64,000 nucleotides of DNA. Origin: Vanessa cardui (Eukaryota; Arthropoda; Insecta; Lepidoptera; Nymphalidae). A model generated the notes under the pieces. It was not told where the DNA came from, searched no databases, and saw nothing but the letters and a program-made list of their open reading frames with translations. Below, piece by piece: positions 11,749-21,404 of this stretch. The stretch lies in NCBI RefSeq assembly GCF_905220365.1, contig NC_061143.1, forward strand, positions 4,712,001 through 4,776,000. The letters are read 5' to 3'. A program made the translations under genes and the position numbers. Each line of letters starts with the position of its first letter. Within the stretch, counting starts at the first letter, position 1.

Positions 11749-12432
11749 ATTAAGTCTAGCTGTATCCCGAAAGGTTGATAGAAGTGTACTTTAGTTATTG
11801 TGTCTGAGTTGAAAATCCAGGTTACAAAACCCAAATTAAAATCTCCTTATACAATAGTTTCATATGTATTGCATACATTTATTCCACATATTAATTTCAA
11901 TATTTATTCTAAATTGTGAGATATTACCGGTGGAGGCAAATACAATACTTAATTCCACATTAAATACTTATATTCAGAGAATAGTAAATATTTTCCATTA
12001 ATAAATTAAGTTTTTCGATCAGCAGTTCGCTTAAGCGAACTGCTGATCGAAACATCATTATTGCATTCCGAGTGTTTGACTCATTGAGATTGTAATTTTT
12101 TTAATTGATTTATATTTAATAAGATTACTCTGTAATTATCTATGGTTATTTGATTAGGAAGATTCAGAATTTACGTCATGGTGGTCTTGATAAAGAACAT
12201 ATCAGGTATCTTAATTTCTTTATGCGGTGATTTTTCTTGGAAACAAGAATAACATTACTAATTTTTAACTTTATCATAAAAAAACTTATAATTTGTATTA
12301 TTTTAAAGAAGTGTTTTATAATTTTCTGTAGTACATCAGATTTTTTACTTTGTCTATATATGTATCTTCATAAATCGAAGGTTTTGCTTTTTTATATGAC
12401 AGTTTGTTCAATTTTGTGTATTCACTTTTACT
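11749..12432. other. Intergenic, no gene except the palindrome at 12013
   Basis: AT-rich sequence after the RTE element; the 71-codon frame at 12237 is composed of AT-rich codons and has no homology I recognise. Confidence 0.5.
12013..12052. repeat. Perfect 40 bp palindrome
   Basis: TTTCGATCAGCAGTTCGCTT followed by its exact reverse complement, with no spacer. Confidence 0.92.
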
Positions 12433-12735
12433 ATGAATCTCCCAGTGATTAGAACGCGTGCATCTTAACCGATGATTTCGGGTTCAAGCCTAGGCAAGCA
12501 CTACTATATATATATGAGCTTAATTTGTATTTATGATTCATCTCGTGCTCGGCGGTGAAGAAAAACATCGTAAGGAAACCTGCATGTGTCTAATTTCATC
12601 GAAATTCTGCCACATGTGCATTCCACCAACTCGCATTGGAACAGCGTGGTGGTTGTTCCAAACCCTCTCTTTAATGGAAGAGGAGGCCTTAGCCCAGCAA
12701 TGGGTAATTTACAGGCTGTTACTTTACTTTTCATT
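12433..12735 (+). mobile_element. tRNA-derived SINE (Metulj-like)
   Basis: Starts in the box A region (CCCAGTGATTAGAACGCGTG), has box B (GGGTTCAAGCCTAGGC) and ends ATTTACAGGCTGTTACTTTAC. The open frames inside it are not genes. Confidence 0.82.
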
Positions 12736-12839
12736 TTACTATTGGATAAGTAATGCGGATCCTATAGAATTTTAAGATCCCATCGCTGCTACCAAATGTT
12801 ATGACAGCTTTATTCAACCAAGTTTAAAAAATAAGAAGT

Positions 12840-13043
12840 AATGGAATTACTCATATACAATGTATCGAATACAGAATCAGAATAAGATGGAGACCTGTAA
12901 TACAGGTATTCTTATACCCATCACGGGCTCCAGTCTCTCACAAATGTCTTCTTATGTAAGATGTCTATTATGTATGTAAGATGTCTATAGTATTTTTGTG
13001 AAAGGAGAAAATAAATGACTTTATTATTATTATTATTATTATA
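12840..13043 (+). mobile_element. Probable LINE 3' end with AATAAA and TTA-repeat tail
   Basis: GGGCTCCAGTCTCTCACAAA runs to AAATAAATGACTTTATTATT, ending in a TTA microsatellite (13019-13041), with a small internal duplication of ATGTAAGATGTCTAT. The form is a retrotransposon 3' UTR with tail; no coding part is attached. Confidence 0.35.
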
Positions 13044-13463
13044 AGATATAGAATAATCTTTAGGCAGCCTTTGTGAATTTTATTTGGAAAAGAACTGACT
13101 CTGATTGGGGTCTATAAGCCTGAGCAACTGTAAGCCAGTCACTTAGCCTTATTGCGTTCTAAGTGCCGGTGTAACAGAGTTTTAAAACTCCAGCATACAG
13201 ATGACATTCAGCATTAGGTCCACCTGCAGTACATAGCACCCGTTCACTGCTGCTGCTGGTCTGACAAGCTTACGGAGACGAGCGAACGGGGGGGTAAAAT
13301 TCTGAAGTTCTAGGTCGATACGACGCTAATGGATATCCCGTCTATCAATAGACACATGTACTATGTCTCCTCTTTTAAGTATGACAATTTCGACTTCGAC
13401 CAGCCATTTTTCTAGGTCCTCTCCACGTACGTCAAAGGCATGCCTACATTACTGACTTGGCAT
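13044..13463 (-). other. Moderately GC-rich segment with a possible decayed coding stretch
   Basis: The minus strand from about 13437 reads AFDVRGEDLEKWLVEVEI then VILKRGDIVHVSIDRRDIH before a stop, then another 40 codons open. The composition looks coding, but I do not recognise the family. It may be an old transposon or gene scrap. Confidence 0.3.
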
Positions 13464-13809
13464 CAGTGGCGGATTTACAAATCTGCCGCAAGTAGGATAG
13501 TAGGCTATTAAATTTTTGCCGCCCTTACTTTTTTCTTGCAACATTTATGATTTGTGTTCTATCGTTCTCATTACATCAGGTTTTTCCCGTTTTTAGTATA
13601 ATTATAAACTAGGTGATATTTCTGTCAGTTACTGGATTATTTTTTCAACCCGCTATGCAGTGACGAGTTTACGGATTACGGACGTAATGTGTATAAGAGT
13701 ACATATGGTTATAAGTTTTTTTTTTAATTTCTTTAATTTTGGGCTAAATTTGCCGCCCCTCTAAATCTGTTACTCTAGCCTACTTAGCCTATTGGTAAAT
13801 CCGCCACTG
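13464..13809. mobile_element. hAT-type MITE, 346 bp
   Basis: TIRs CAGTGGCGGATTTAC and GTAAATCCGCCACTG at the ends, with flanking 8-mers CTTGGCAT and CTTGTTAT that match at six of eight bases, as expected for an old hAT target duplication. No coding sequence inside. Confidence 0.78.
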
Positions 13810-14034
13810 CTTGTTATTAAAGTCACCAGCCAACATCAACTGAGAGGTTTGGTTTATCTGAGTAATGTCCCTATATTTGCGATAAATTACCCGAATTCAA
13901 CAATGTTATGGTTGGACGAGGAACATACATCTATTACTTTTCATCTTAAACGCTCGCTACAATCTGTACAACACCTCATATAAAATTGTTTTGACTACTA
14001 ATTTATTCTATTAATGATAGCACCATAGACTTAT

Positions 14035-14760
14035 GAGAGAGAATTTATTTTATCATTTTTTTTACCGTTAATAGAAAGAATGATGAAATTATTTCTTTTT
14101 CAGTCTCATATACATATTAACATTAATGATTTTATATAAAAACATCAAGCATAATGAACACGAAACAATTAATTTGTTTCTTTAATTGTGAATGAAATAT
14201 GTCATACTTTGGGAAGGCCATTGCTCTTAGATAACGAAATTGTGAGTAATCGATTAAAATCTTAATGATTTTGTTTGAGGTCAAAGTCCACTAAGGATAT
14301 CTGTTATCTACGATTACAACTATCAACACTTAACGGACTTTGATCAGATTCATATCTGTGTTTTTAAATATGTTTAAATAATTCGTTTCCCTATATACGA
14401 ATCTACCTTAGAATAAGGTTGATACAAGAAGACAAATAAAAATAGCGGTACCCACCTATTTTTATATTTATCTTTATTCATAATATTTATTTCAAGTTAC
14501 ACATACATTATGTATGTATGTGTAACTTACATAGGAAACATATAAGGTACATGATTGAATGCTTATTAATATTAAATTAAAAATATTTTTAAAGTCAATT
14601 TTGAAGAAAATTTTGAGTTTATAGGCATAATTTTGACAATTGTATTTTGTCTTTGGACACACATCATTTGCAAGGTACAAAAGAAATATTAAACAAATAT
14701 ATGATAGTCTTTAATATTTATTGTTATATTTATATCACGAAAACATAGGTATCTGCGAAT
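14035..14760. other. Downstream flank of protease homolog 2, duplicated
   Basis: Matches 2905-4123 in blocks; contains the hairpin at 14494. No gene. Confidence 0.5.
14494..14528. repeat. Short hairpin, 15 bp arms
   Basis: AAGTTACACATACAT and ATGTATGTGTAACTT around TATGT. Confidence 0.7.
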
Positions 14761-14768
14761 TTCATTTT

Positions 14769-14774
14769 TTTATT
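14769..14774 (-). terminator. Polyadenylation signal of protease homolog 2
   Basis: AATAAA on the minus strand, 58 bp after the stop codon. Confidence 0.6.
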
Positions 14775-14831
14775 CAAATAATTTGATCAGTAAACAAATT
14801 GTACATTATTTTCAGTGAAACTGCTTTTAAT

Positions 14832-17597
14832 CTAAGCGATAGAGGTCGTCGATACAATCCATCGTGAGTAGGCTGAAACTCTTGTGTTGATGTTTGGATA
14901 ATAGTCAGTACCACAGCCTGGTGTCCATGAGTAAACGCCGACCACCACGCCGTTGTGTAGGAGGGGGCTGCCCGTATCACCCTAGAAAAATAATTTTGTT
15001 AATAGTTTGTATACAATACAATAAAGCAAATGGACAATGCTTTTTCCTTAATACTTGAAACTATTACTTTGGTACGTAAAAAAATGATTACTAGTGTGTC
15101 TCCCGAAACTACGCGTTTTTCATAAGAGTTAAAGATACAGACTAAAGTATTTTGTTTACGATTTTAATATTTTTCTTATACAACTGTATTTACTGCTCTC
15201 GAACCGGTAAGTACTATTTTCCGCTTTACTTTTCTGTCTAAAGCTAGAGCTCTTCCTAATGTGGCCATAACTTGGAGAACCGAAATGAGGTTATTGTCTA
15301 ATATAAGTTGTTAAGTGTTGTAACATTTTTGTAAAATGACAAAAATGGTAACTTCAACAATAAATATTTTTATTAAATTATTACTCGAGAACGTATACTA
15401 AGTGATTATTAGTGTCTTTATATACCTGGCACTGTCCTCGAACACCAGTGTCGAGCAAGCCAGCGCAAATCATATTGGTAGTGACGCCGAAAACCCCGCG
15501 GTAGCGATTAGCACAAGTTTGCTGATCGTTTACCCAGATTTCGACCTGGCGCAGTCTTGGAGAATAAGGTGATAATACCTAAAAAATATAATATAATAAA
15601 TAAATATTAGACAACATCACATACATTACTCTGATCTCAATGTAAGTAGCTAAAGCACTTGAGTTATGGAAAATCAAAAGTAACGACGGCACCACAAACA
15701 CCCAGACCAAAGACAACATAGAAAACTAAAGACAATCTACATCGACTTGGCTGGGAATTGAACTCGGTACCTCGGAGTGGTGTACCCATGTAAATCGGTG
15801 TACAAATTACTCGACATCTGAGGTCGTCAAAAAAAAATTAACAACAAATTCTAATTCTATATACCATTTTGTCTGAAGCTCCCGTAAGTGAATATATGTA
15901 ATGTAGAAACATTCAGAAGATATTTCCCTTCACCTTCAACTATTAATAGAAAAAAATTGATTAGACTTACCGAGGTGACACCCCATCCGACTGCCATAAC
16001 TGGCTGATTGGTTGCCACGAGGTATGATTCACCAGCTATGTTTGCAGCCTGAACGCTTAGCCCAAATGCGATGTTCCCGGTGGTCCTCAACACTGCGATG
16101 TCATGTGCTCTGGTTGCGGACTTGAAGCCAGGATGGATAGTAATTCTTCGGATGAGGTACACTTGACCTTGTCTGTCAAAGTACGACGACCCAACTCTAG
16201 CGCGCCACCAAAGCTCTGAGTCAACCCTGTTAGGAGTTAAGTCTAGATATTAGTAATAGTTATACTTTATCACTACATAGTATAAAACCAAGTCGCATAC
16301 CCCTATCTGTCCCTATGTAAGCTTAGATCTTTAAAATTAAGCTACTGATTTTGATGAGTTTTTTTTTTTAATAAATATAGTGAGAGCCAGGTCAGCAGTG
16401 GGAAATTTACAGGCTGTTGTTGTTGTTGTTGTTGTTGTTGCTGTTGAAGTCGAAAACAATACTCACACATAGTTCGATACGAAACAGGAGGCTGCTGATA
16501 GTATCGCTGATCTGGTTATGATGGTGCCGCCGCACAATTGCGAGAAGTTAATTGTTCCCGAGCTGCTCAGGAGGGAGACCGCGAATGGGTATTCCTTTAT
16601 ATCAGCAACGGATCCTCCAGATATTCTCGTCGGGTTTGCTATAATAAATATTACAATTGTTTTAATTGTTGAGGAGTCGAGATGGCCCAGTGGTTAGAAC
16701 GCGTGTATCTTAACCGATGATTGCGGGTTCAAACCCAGGCAAGCACCGCTGATTCATGTGCTTAATTTGTCTTTATAATTCATCTCGTACTCGGCGGTGA
16801 AGGAAAACATCGTGAGGAAACCTGCATGTGACAAATTTCATTGAAATTCTGCCAAATGTGTATTCCACCAACCCGCATTGGAACAGCGTGGTGGAATATG
16901 TTCCAAACCTTCTCCTCTAAGGGAGAGGAGGCCTTTAGCCCAGCAGTGGAAATTTACAGGCTGTTGTTGTTTGTTTTGTTGTAAGGAAAACCGTTATTCT
17001 AGACATGCCCTTAAACACGCAGCATTTTTAATTTTTTTTTGGTTCGTCATTTATTAATAAGTTTTTTTTTCATTAAAAATGTCATAACCTCCTTGTACAG
17101 TTATTTGTAGTTTAATAATGCAATATTTTCGTAGTTAATTAAAATATGTCGTTAAAGACCATCGGCATTCGATTTTTTCATGAACTGCTCCCTATCACAG
17201 CAATATTCGCAGTTCAAAGATATTATTAAAAATGTCGACAATATTTATAATGTTAACTATGTAAAAAGTCGCATGATAGATTCTAGCCCCTTGAGCTATT
17301 TCGCCCCCACTTCTGATTTAAGCGATAAGCTTAAGGGAAGGTAAATAGGACTATTATTAAATCAATATATTCAAGTAATAAAAATAATTTGGTCTTACAT
17401 TTTAACTCTCGAGACCCGAGTCTTAAAATTAATTTATAATTTAGAATGATGAACGAATGAATAATGAAGAACGCGTTTGTCATGAATTAAGCTCATAGTA
17501 CAGTTTTGATTATTCAACATTAAAAAACCTTCAATTAATACATACCATTGCTGGTTGAAAACACACAAATTAAAGAAAAAATAATTAGGTAATTCAT
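14832..17597 (-). CDS. Serine protease homolog 2 (trypsin fold, catalytically dead), 5 exons
   Basis: Exons on the minus strand: 17597-17546, 16638-16467, 16226-15971, 15578-15426, 14981-14832, giving 260 codons plus TAG. Exon lengths match the paralog at 4135-8181 except exon 4, which is one codon shorter. It has a signal peptide (MNYLIIFS...), propeptide NPTR, then ISGG. The same substitutions are present: SAASCF at the His57 position, GDTGSP at the Ser195 position, and Gly at 189. Asp102 (HDIAVLR), Asp194 and six Cys are kept. Frames and splice sites are clean, so the protein is probably still made. A TATA box lies about 60 bp upstream of the ATG and an AATAAA 58 bp after the stop. The intron insertions differ from those of the paralog: SINE in intron 1, SINE tail in intron 2, a second SINE type in intron 3. 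The function of the dead fold is not readable from sequence. Confidence 0.91.
15612..15826 (-). mobile_element. Second tRNA-derived SINE family, in protease homolog 2 intron 3
   Basis: Minus strand: GACGACCTCAGATGTCGAGT head, diverged box B, then TTAGTTTTCTATGTTGTC, TACTTCTGATTTTCC... and GATGTTGTC end. Absent from the paralog intron. Confidence 0.75.
16383..16447 (+). mobile_element. SINE 3' end with TTG repeat, in protease homolog 2 intron 2
   Basis: AGCAGTGGGAAATTTACAGG then CTG(TTG)n, the terminal part of the Metulj-like SINE with its TTG tail expanded. Confidence 0.7.
16673..16978 (+). mobile_element. tRNA-derived SINE (Metulj-like), full length, in protease homolog 2 intron 1
   Basis: Near-consensus copy from GTCGAGATGGCCCAGTGG to TTTACAGGCTGTTGTTG. 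Absent from the same intron of the paralog, so inserted after the gene duplication. Confidence 0.88.
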
Positions 17598-17655
17598 CGT
17601 AGTGTTTCCGTGAGACTTCCGTGAGTAATTCGATTGATTGAAGAAGTCACTGTCT

Positions 17656-17664
17656 TTATATAAG
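17656..17664 (-). promoter_or_regulatory. TATA box of protease homolog 2
   Basis: On the minus strand the sequence reads TTATATAAAGACAG, about 60 bp upstream of the ATG, the right spacing for a short leader. The dead copy keeps TTATAAAAAGACAG. Protease homolog 1 has TCAGATAATGACAG at the same place, without a TATA box. Confidence 0.6.
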
Positions 17665-17725
17665 TATCTAGCAATATTGATAAAAGGGGATTTTTTGAAA
17701 TATGTCGAGATTGTATTAAAACCTT

Positions 17726-17747
17726 CCGGACTTAATTATGATAATTT
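17726..17747 (-). promoter_or_regulatory. Conserved upstream block with GATA core, protease homolog 2
   Basis: Same CCGGACTTAATTATGATAAT block as upstream of the paralog, about 130 bp before the ATG. The inverted pseudogene copy at 21421-21440 retains the CCGGA half but has a damaged GATA half. Confidence 0.5.
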
Positions 17748-17934
17748 TAATTGGATATTTTTAGATACTATATAAATTAAAATCTTTATTAGTCATCCCA
17801 AAGCAATATATGTAAAATAATAGCAGAATACTACCAGTGCAAAATTTCTTACAAATGAATAACTTTAGTGATTACCCCCTACATACAAACAGATGTATGA
17901 CATAGTATAGACTTATTAGTAACTAGTACTGTCA

Positions 17935-18060
17935 GTTGGGTGTAAGTCTGAAAATTAACTTTTGGCCATCCTCGGAGTTTATGCCTGTTTTGCATAATTT
18001 CATCAAATTCGGTGCAGATATTTGGTCGCGTAAAAGTTATGAACAGATAGAATAAATATT
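17935..18060 (-). repeat. Decayed repeat related to the AAGCCGCGGGT family
   Basis: TTTCATCAAATTCGGTGCAG and TTGGTCGCGTAAAAGTTATG match the family core in reverse orientation. Confidence 0.4.
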
Positions 18061-18154
18061 TCTTTTTTCACAATTACATTATTTTTTACGGAGAGAAGTA
18101 AAGTGTAATGATGAAAATAAATTTTATTGCAGACAAATCAAAAAAATACGATAT

Positions 18155-18382
18155 GTCAATTTTATCTTTCATTGATATTAAACATATCAATGAAATTTTA
18201 AATTAACATGGTTATTTTTATTATTAAAGTTATTGATTGTCTCGTAAACAAGACATTCGTAGATAATGTCGAAATATCGAGCTCCACCGAACAAAAATAA
18301 AAACATGGTAAATATCCCGAAATCAATAACTTTACTCGTAATAATATCAATGAGAGATGAAGTCGTTGAAAGATAAATAGTA
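18155..18382. repeat. Nested inverted-repeat element
   Basis: TAAAGTTATTGATT (from 18225) and its inverse (to 18334) face each other. Outside them TTTATCTTTCATTGATATTA matches the inverse of the right flank with one 15-20 bp insertion. Probably an old fold-back MITE. Confidence 0.45.
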
Positions 18383-19115
18383 CCTAATTAAAAACAATGG
18401 TAGGTTTTCCAGGAGTCCATATCTACAGGACACATAGTAAGTAAAGCTGTGTAATAATGGACACACAGTAAATACTAATTATAATTCAAATGCCATAATC
18501 GTAGGACACACCGTTCTGGATATAATTAAATTGCGTTCATTCTTAAAAGTTGAAGATTGCATTGGAGTCATAAAAAATGTTTAATGCTGGGCAATAACTT
18601 AGTATACACAAATTCGTAAAGTTCCTCTGGTTAAGAAAAAAATAAAATACAGACGTATTGATAACCTCCTCTTTTTGAAATCGGTTGATTATCTTCAATT
18701 AAATAAAATAATAAAAGAATATCTTATTAGTAATCTGAATAGACATTATAGACTTTTGACAGTGGTATTAGCTTATTTTCTTTTTGTTTTTTCCAATAAT
18801 TGAAAAACATTTGCGCAATGGTTTTTACACAATAATTTACTACGTACCTACCTATGTAGGTAATTGCTTAACATATAGGTGTTTGTAATAGATTTATACG
18901 CAAAAAATATTCTCTTATTAGTAAAAAAAATTGTTATCTAATTTCTTATCCAGAGTATTTTTTCTGATATTCTCATTGACAAATCGTCATAGCACCGCCT
19001 GTTACACTAACGAGAATGTTACCTATTATGCCCAATAACATTGAAAATCACTTGTTTCAAAGTTTTATCACGTTGTGCTTGTAGATATCGACATTATTGG
19101 CAGCTTTCATCCTTA
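18383..19115. other. Intergenic, no gene seen
   Basis: AT-rich, no repeat recognised. Confidence 0.5.
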
Positions 19116-19807
19116 TAAAGGGTTTTCCAATAAGGAATTTACAACTTTTTTTCAAAATAAAATGAAAACCGTTTAAGATATTTAAAAAACAGCTTCAGGT
19201 TGAAGTACATTCAATAAACATTCATTAAAACATTTATGAATGGATCTCGACTTCGCTCATACGGCCACCGCGGGCGCGTTTACAGTGATTGATCCGTTGG
19301 ACCCAACTTTCAATGACTTGGTCACACGTTTCGGCCGAAATGGCTACTATTTCGCGTTCAATGTTGGCCTTGAGCTCTTCCAAGTCAAGTCAAGTCATTG
19401 GTCTACGCTAATAAACCTATAGGCTTCTATAGGTTTATTAGCGTAGACCAATGACTTGATGTAGCCCCAAAGAAAAAATCTAGAGGCGTTAAATCGCACG
19501 AACGAGGCGGCCAGTCGACTGGTCCATTTCTTGAGATAACACGCTCATCAAACTTGTTCTTCAATAAATCGATGGTAACGTGTGCTGTGTGGCATGTGGC
19601 GCTTTCCTGTTGAAACGAGGACGACCACCGATTCCGAATTTCTATAGTAATTTTTTATGATTTGTCAGACGTAGGTCGTTTGTTTACTTCACCATGGTCA
19701 AAAAGTTATGTCTACTGAATAAACTGGCTGTCATGGTTTGATGTTAAGTTAAAAGGCGTTTACAAACTAAATTCAAAATTGTCAAGTCTCTATTGGAAAA
19801 CCCCTTA
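19116..19807 (-). mobile_element. Internally deleted mariner/Tc1-type transposon, 692 bp
   Basis: Terminal inverted repeats TATAA(A/G)GGGTTTTCCAATA border the element, with TA duplications at 19114-19115 and 19808-19809. The minus strand gives the transposase core: SATCHTAHVTIDLL, then PPRSCDLTPLDFFLWGYIK (the SPDLTPLDFFLWG signature), then after a 33 bp inverted duplication LEELKANIEREIVAI and the C terminus SWVQRINHCKRARGGRM. The N-terminal DNA-binding half and first catalytic Asp are missing and the second catalytic residue region reads QQES instead of QQDS/G, so it is inactive. Confidence 0.8.
19390..19459. repeat. 33 bp inverted duplication within the mariner relic
   Basis: Arms 19390-19422 and 19427-19459 (core GGTCTACGCTAATAAACC) around GCTT, breaking the transposase frame between IKSLVYANKP and DLEELKANIE. 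Confidence 0.88.
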
Positions 19808-20257
19808 TATTTGAAAGAAATAAGTAATCATGAACTACACCAACAGCGAGCGCCTGCGAGATTGAGTCGCATTCGAAATAGTGTCTTTACATGAAAATCT
19901 TGTGAGATGTCTTTCCATGAAGGTATTTTCAGAAAGGGGCATATTTCTTTTGCTTTTTCCTCTTATTATTAACTAATCCTTTCCAGTTGATGATGGTTTC
20001 TAAGTAAAGTAAAAGATTGATCGGAAAGATTGGCTAATCTTTTCAATCTGGTTTTAGCTTCTTTATATCTATGTACATCATATTTATAGACAGTGTTATC
20101 GTATCGTAGATAATTTCCATTACTTTATTATAATCGTCGCAGTGATTTACTTCTATGAGGTGTTTTAGGTAAATAAATCGAACTGGCCAAGGAACAGGGT
20201 AAATAATCTTTATAATATTAAAATGACTTACATCTATGCGAATGGATTCCATATTAA

Positions 20258-20482
20258 TAGTATAAATGGGAAAGTAACTATGTCTGTTTGTCTCGCTTTC
20301 GCGCCAAAATTACTGGACCGATTTAAATAAAATTTCATATACAAATAGCTTAGATCCCGAGAAAGAACATAGGCTATTTTTTTTTGGAATCAAACTGGAA
20401 CTCTTTGTGTACCAATCATCAATGTAATATTTTAAATTAATTTGTAAATATATTCTACGCGAGCAAAGCCGCGGGTTACAGT
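20258..20482 (+). repeat. Dispersed repeat ending in AAGCCGCGGGTTAC
   Basis: AATGGGAAAGTAACTATGTC to GCGAGCAAAGCCGCGGGTTA. Same family as 29935 and 57685; short, non-coding. Confidence 0.6.
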
Positions 20483-20774
20483 TTAGTAAAAAGATTCATT
20501 TTCATAATCTTTTGTGGATTTAGTGGAGTGAATATTTTTTTTAGTATATTATTATATATTCGGAATCATGACTCATATTTTTTCTAACCTTTCCTCATGA
20601 AAATGGCATGGAATAGCTTCAATATAATTCATGAATGTAGAAATAAAATGAATTATTCTATATACCTATATTAAATAAAAAAAAATTGCCTTAGTAATAT
20701 AATTGAAATATATAATGTCGAGATTCGAGTTTATTTGTAATTTAAAAATAAACGCTTTTTACTAATAATAATGA

Positions 20775-20965
20775 TATGTATGTGTACACGGTACATATAC
20801 CAAAATTTATTTCAATTTTTGTCTGTTTGTTTGCCTGGCTAATCTCTGGAACGGCTGTTACAATTTTGACAAGACTTCATAGGCATATAGCTGATGTAAT
20901 AAGGAGTAATTAAGCTACAACAATATTTGTTTGTTAAATTCAAATGCGCACGAATTCGCAGACAA
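20775..20965 (+). repeat. Dispersed repeat with GGCTAATCTCTGG core
   Basis: TATGTGTACACGGTACATAT, TGGCTAATCTCTGGAACGGC, TAATAAGGAGTAATTAAGC. Confidence 0.6.
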
Positions 20966-21233
20966 AAATAATGTTACAACAAACAAATTTAAAATAAAAT
21001 TAATATAGCCTAGGTTTTTTTCAAAAAATACGCGGAAGACGGAAAACGTCATATCTTATCAAATATATATATATTTCAAAATATTTACGACAATTATTGT
21101 CTAAATATTGAAAATATGCAGTATTCATGCTAATCGTTTTTATAATTCAGAAGATAATTTAAATTGATACTTTTTTTTAAATAAATATTTGTTGTTGCAT
21201 TTTTAAATTAGTCAAATTTATAAAAATCTAAAA

Positions 21234-21365
21234 AACGTGATAACTCAAAAATGGTTAAGCTTTGCATGATGCATATGGGGGTTAAAATTATTGCAAATAG
21301 TCACCCCTATCACCACCTAACGGAAATACGTCGAATTACCAATAAAAACCCTGTATATATTTTGG
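21234..21365 (+). repeat. Dispersed repeat with TCACCCCTATCACC
   Basis: GTGATAACTCAAAAATGG...TCACCCCTATCACCACCTAA...TCGAATTACCAATAA; recognised as a common lepidopteran repeat, class uncertain. Confidence 0.4.
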
Positions 21366-21404
21366 AATAATTAAAAAATATTTTAAATACTACCATATAA
21401 AAAT

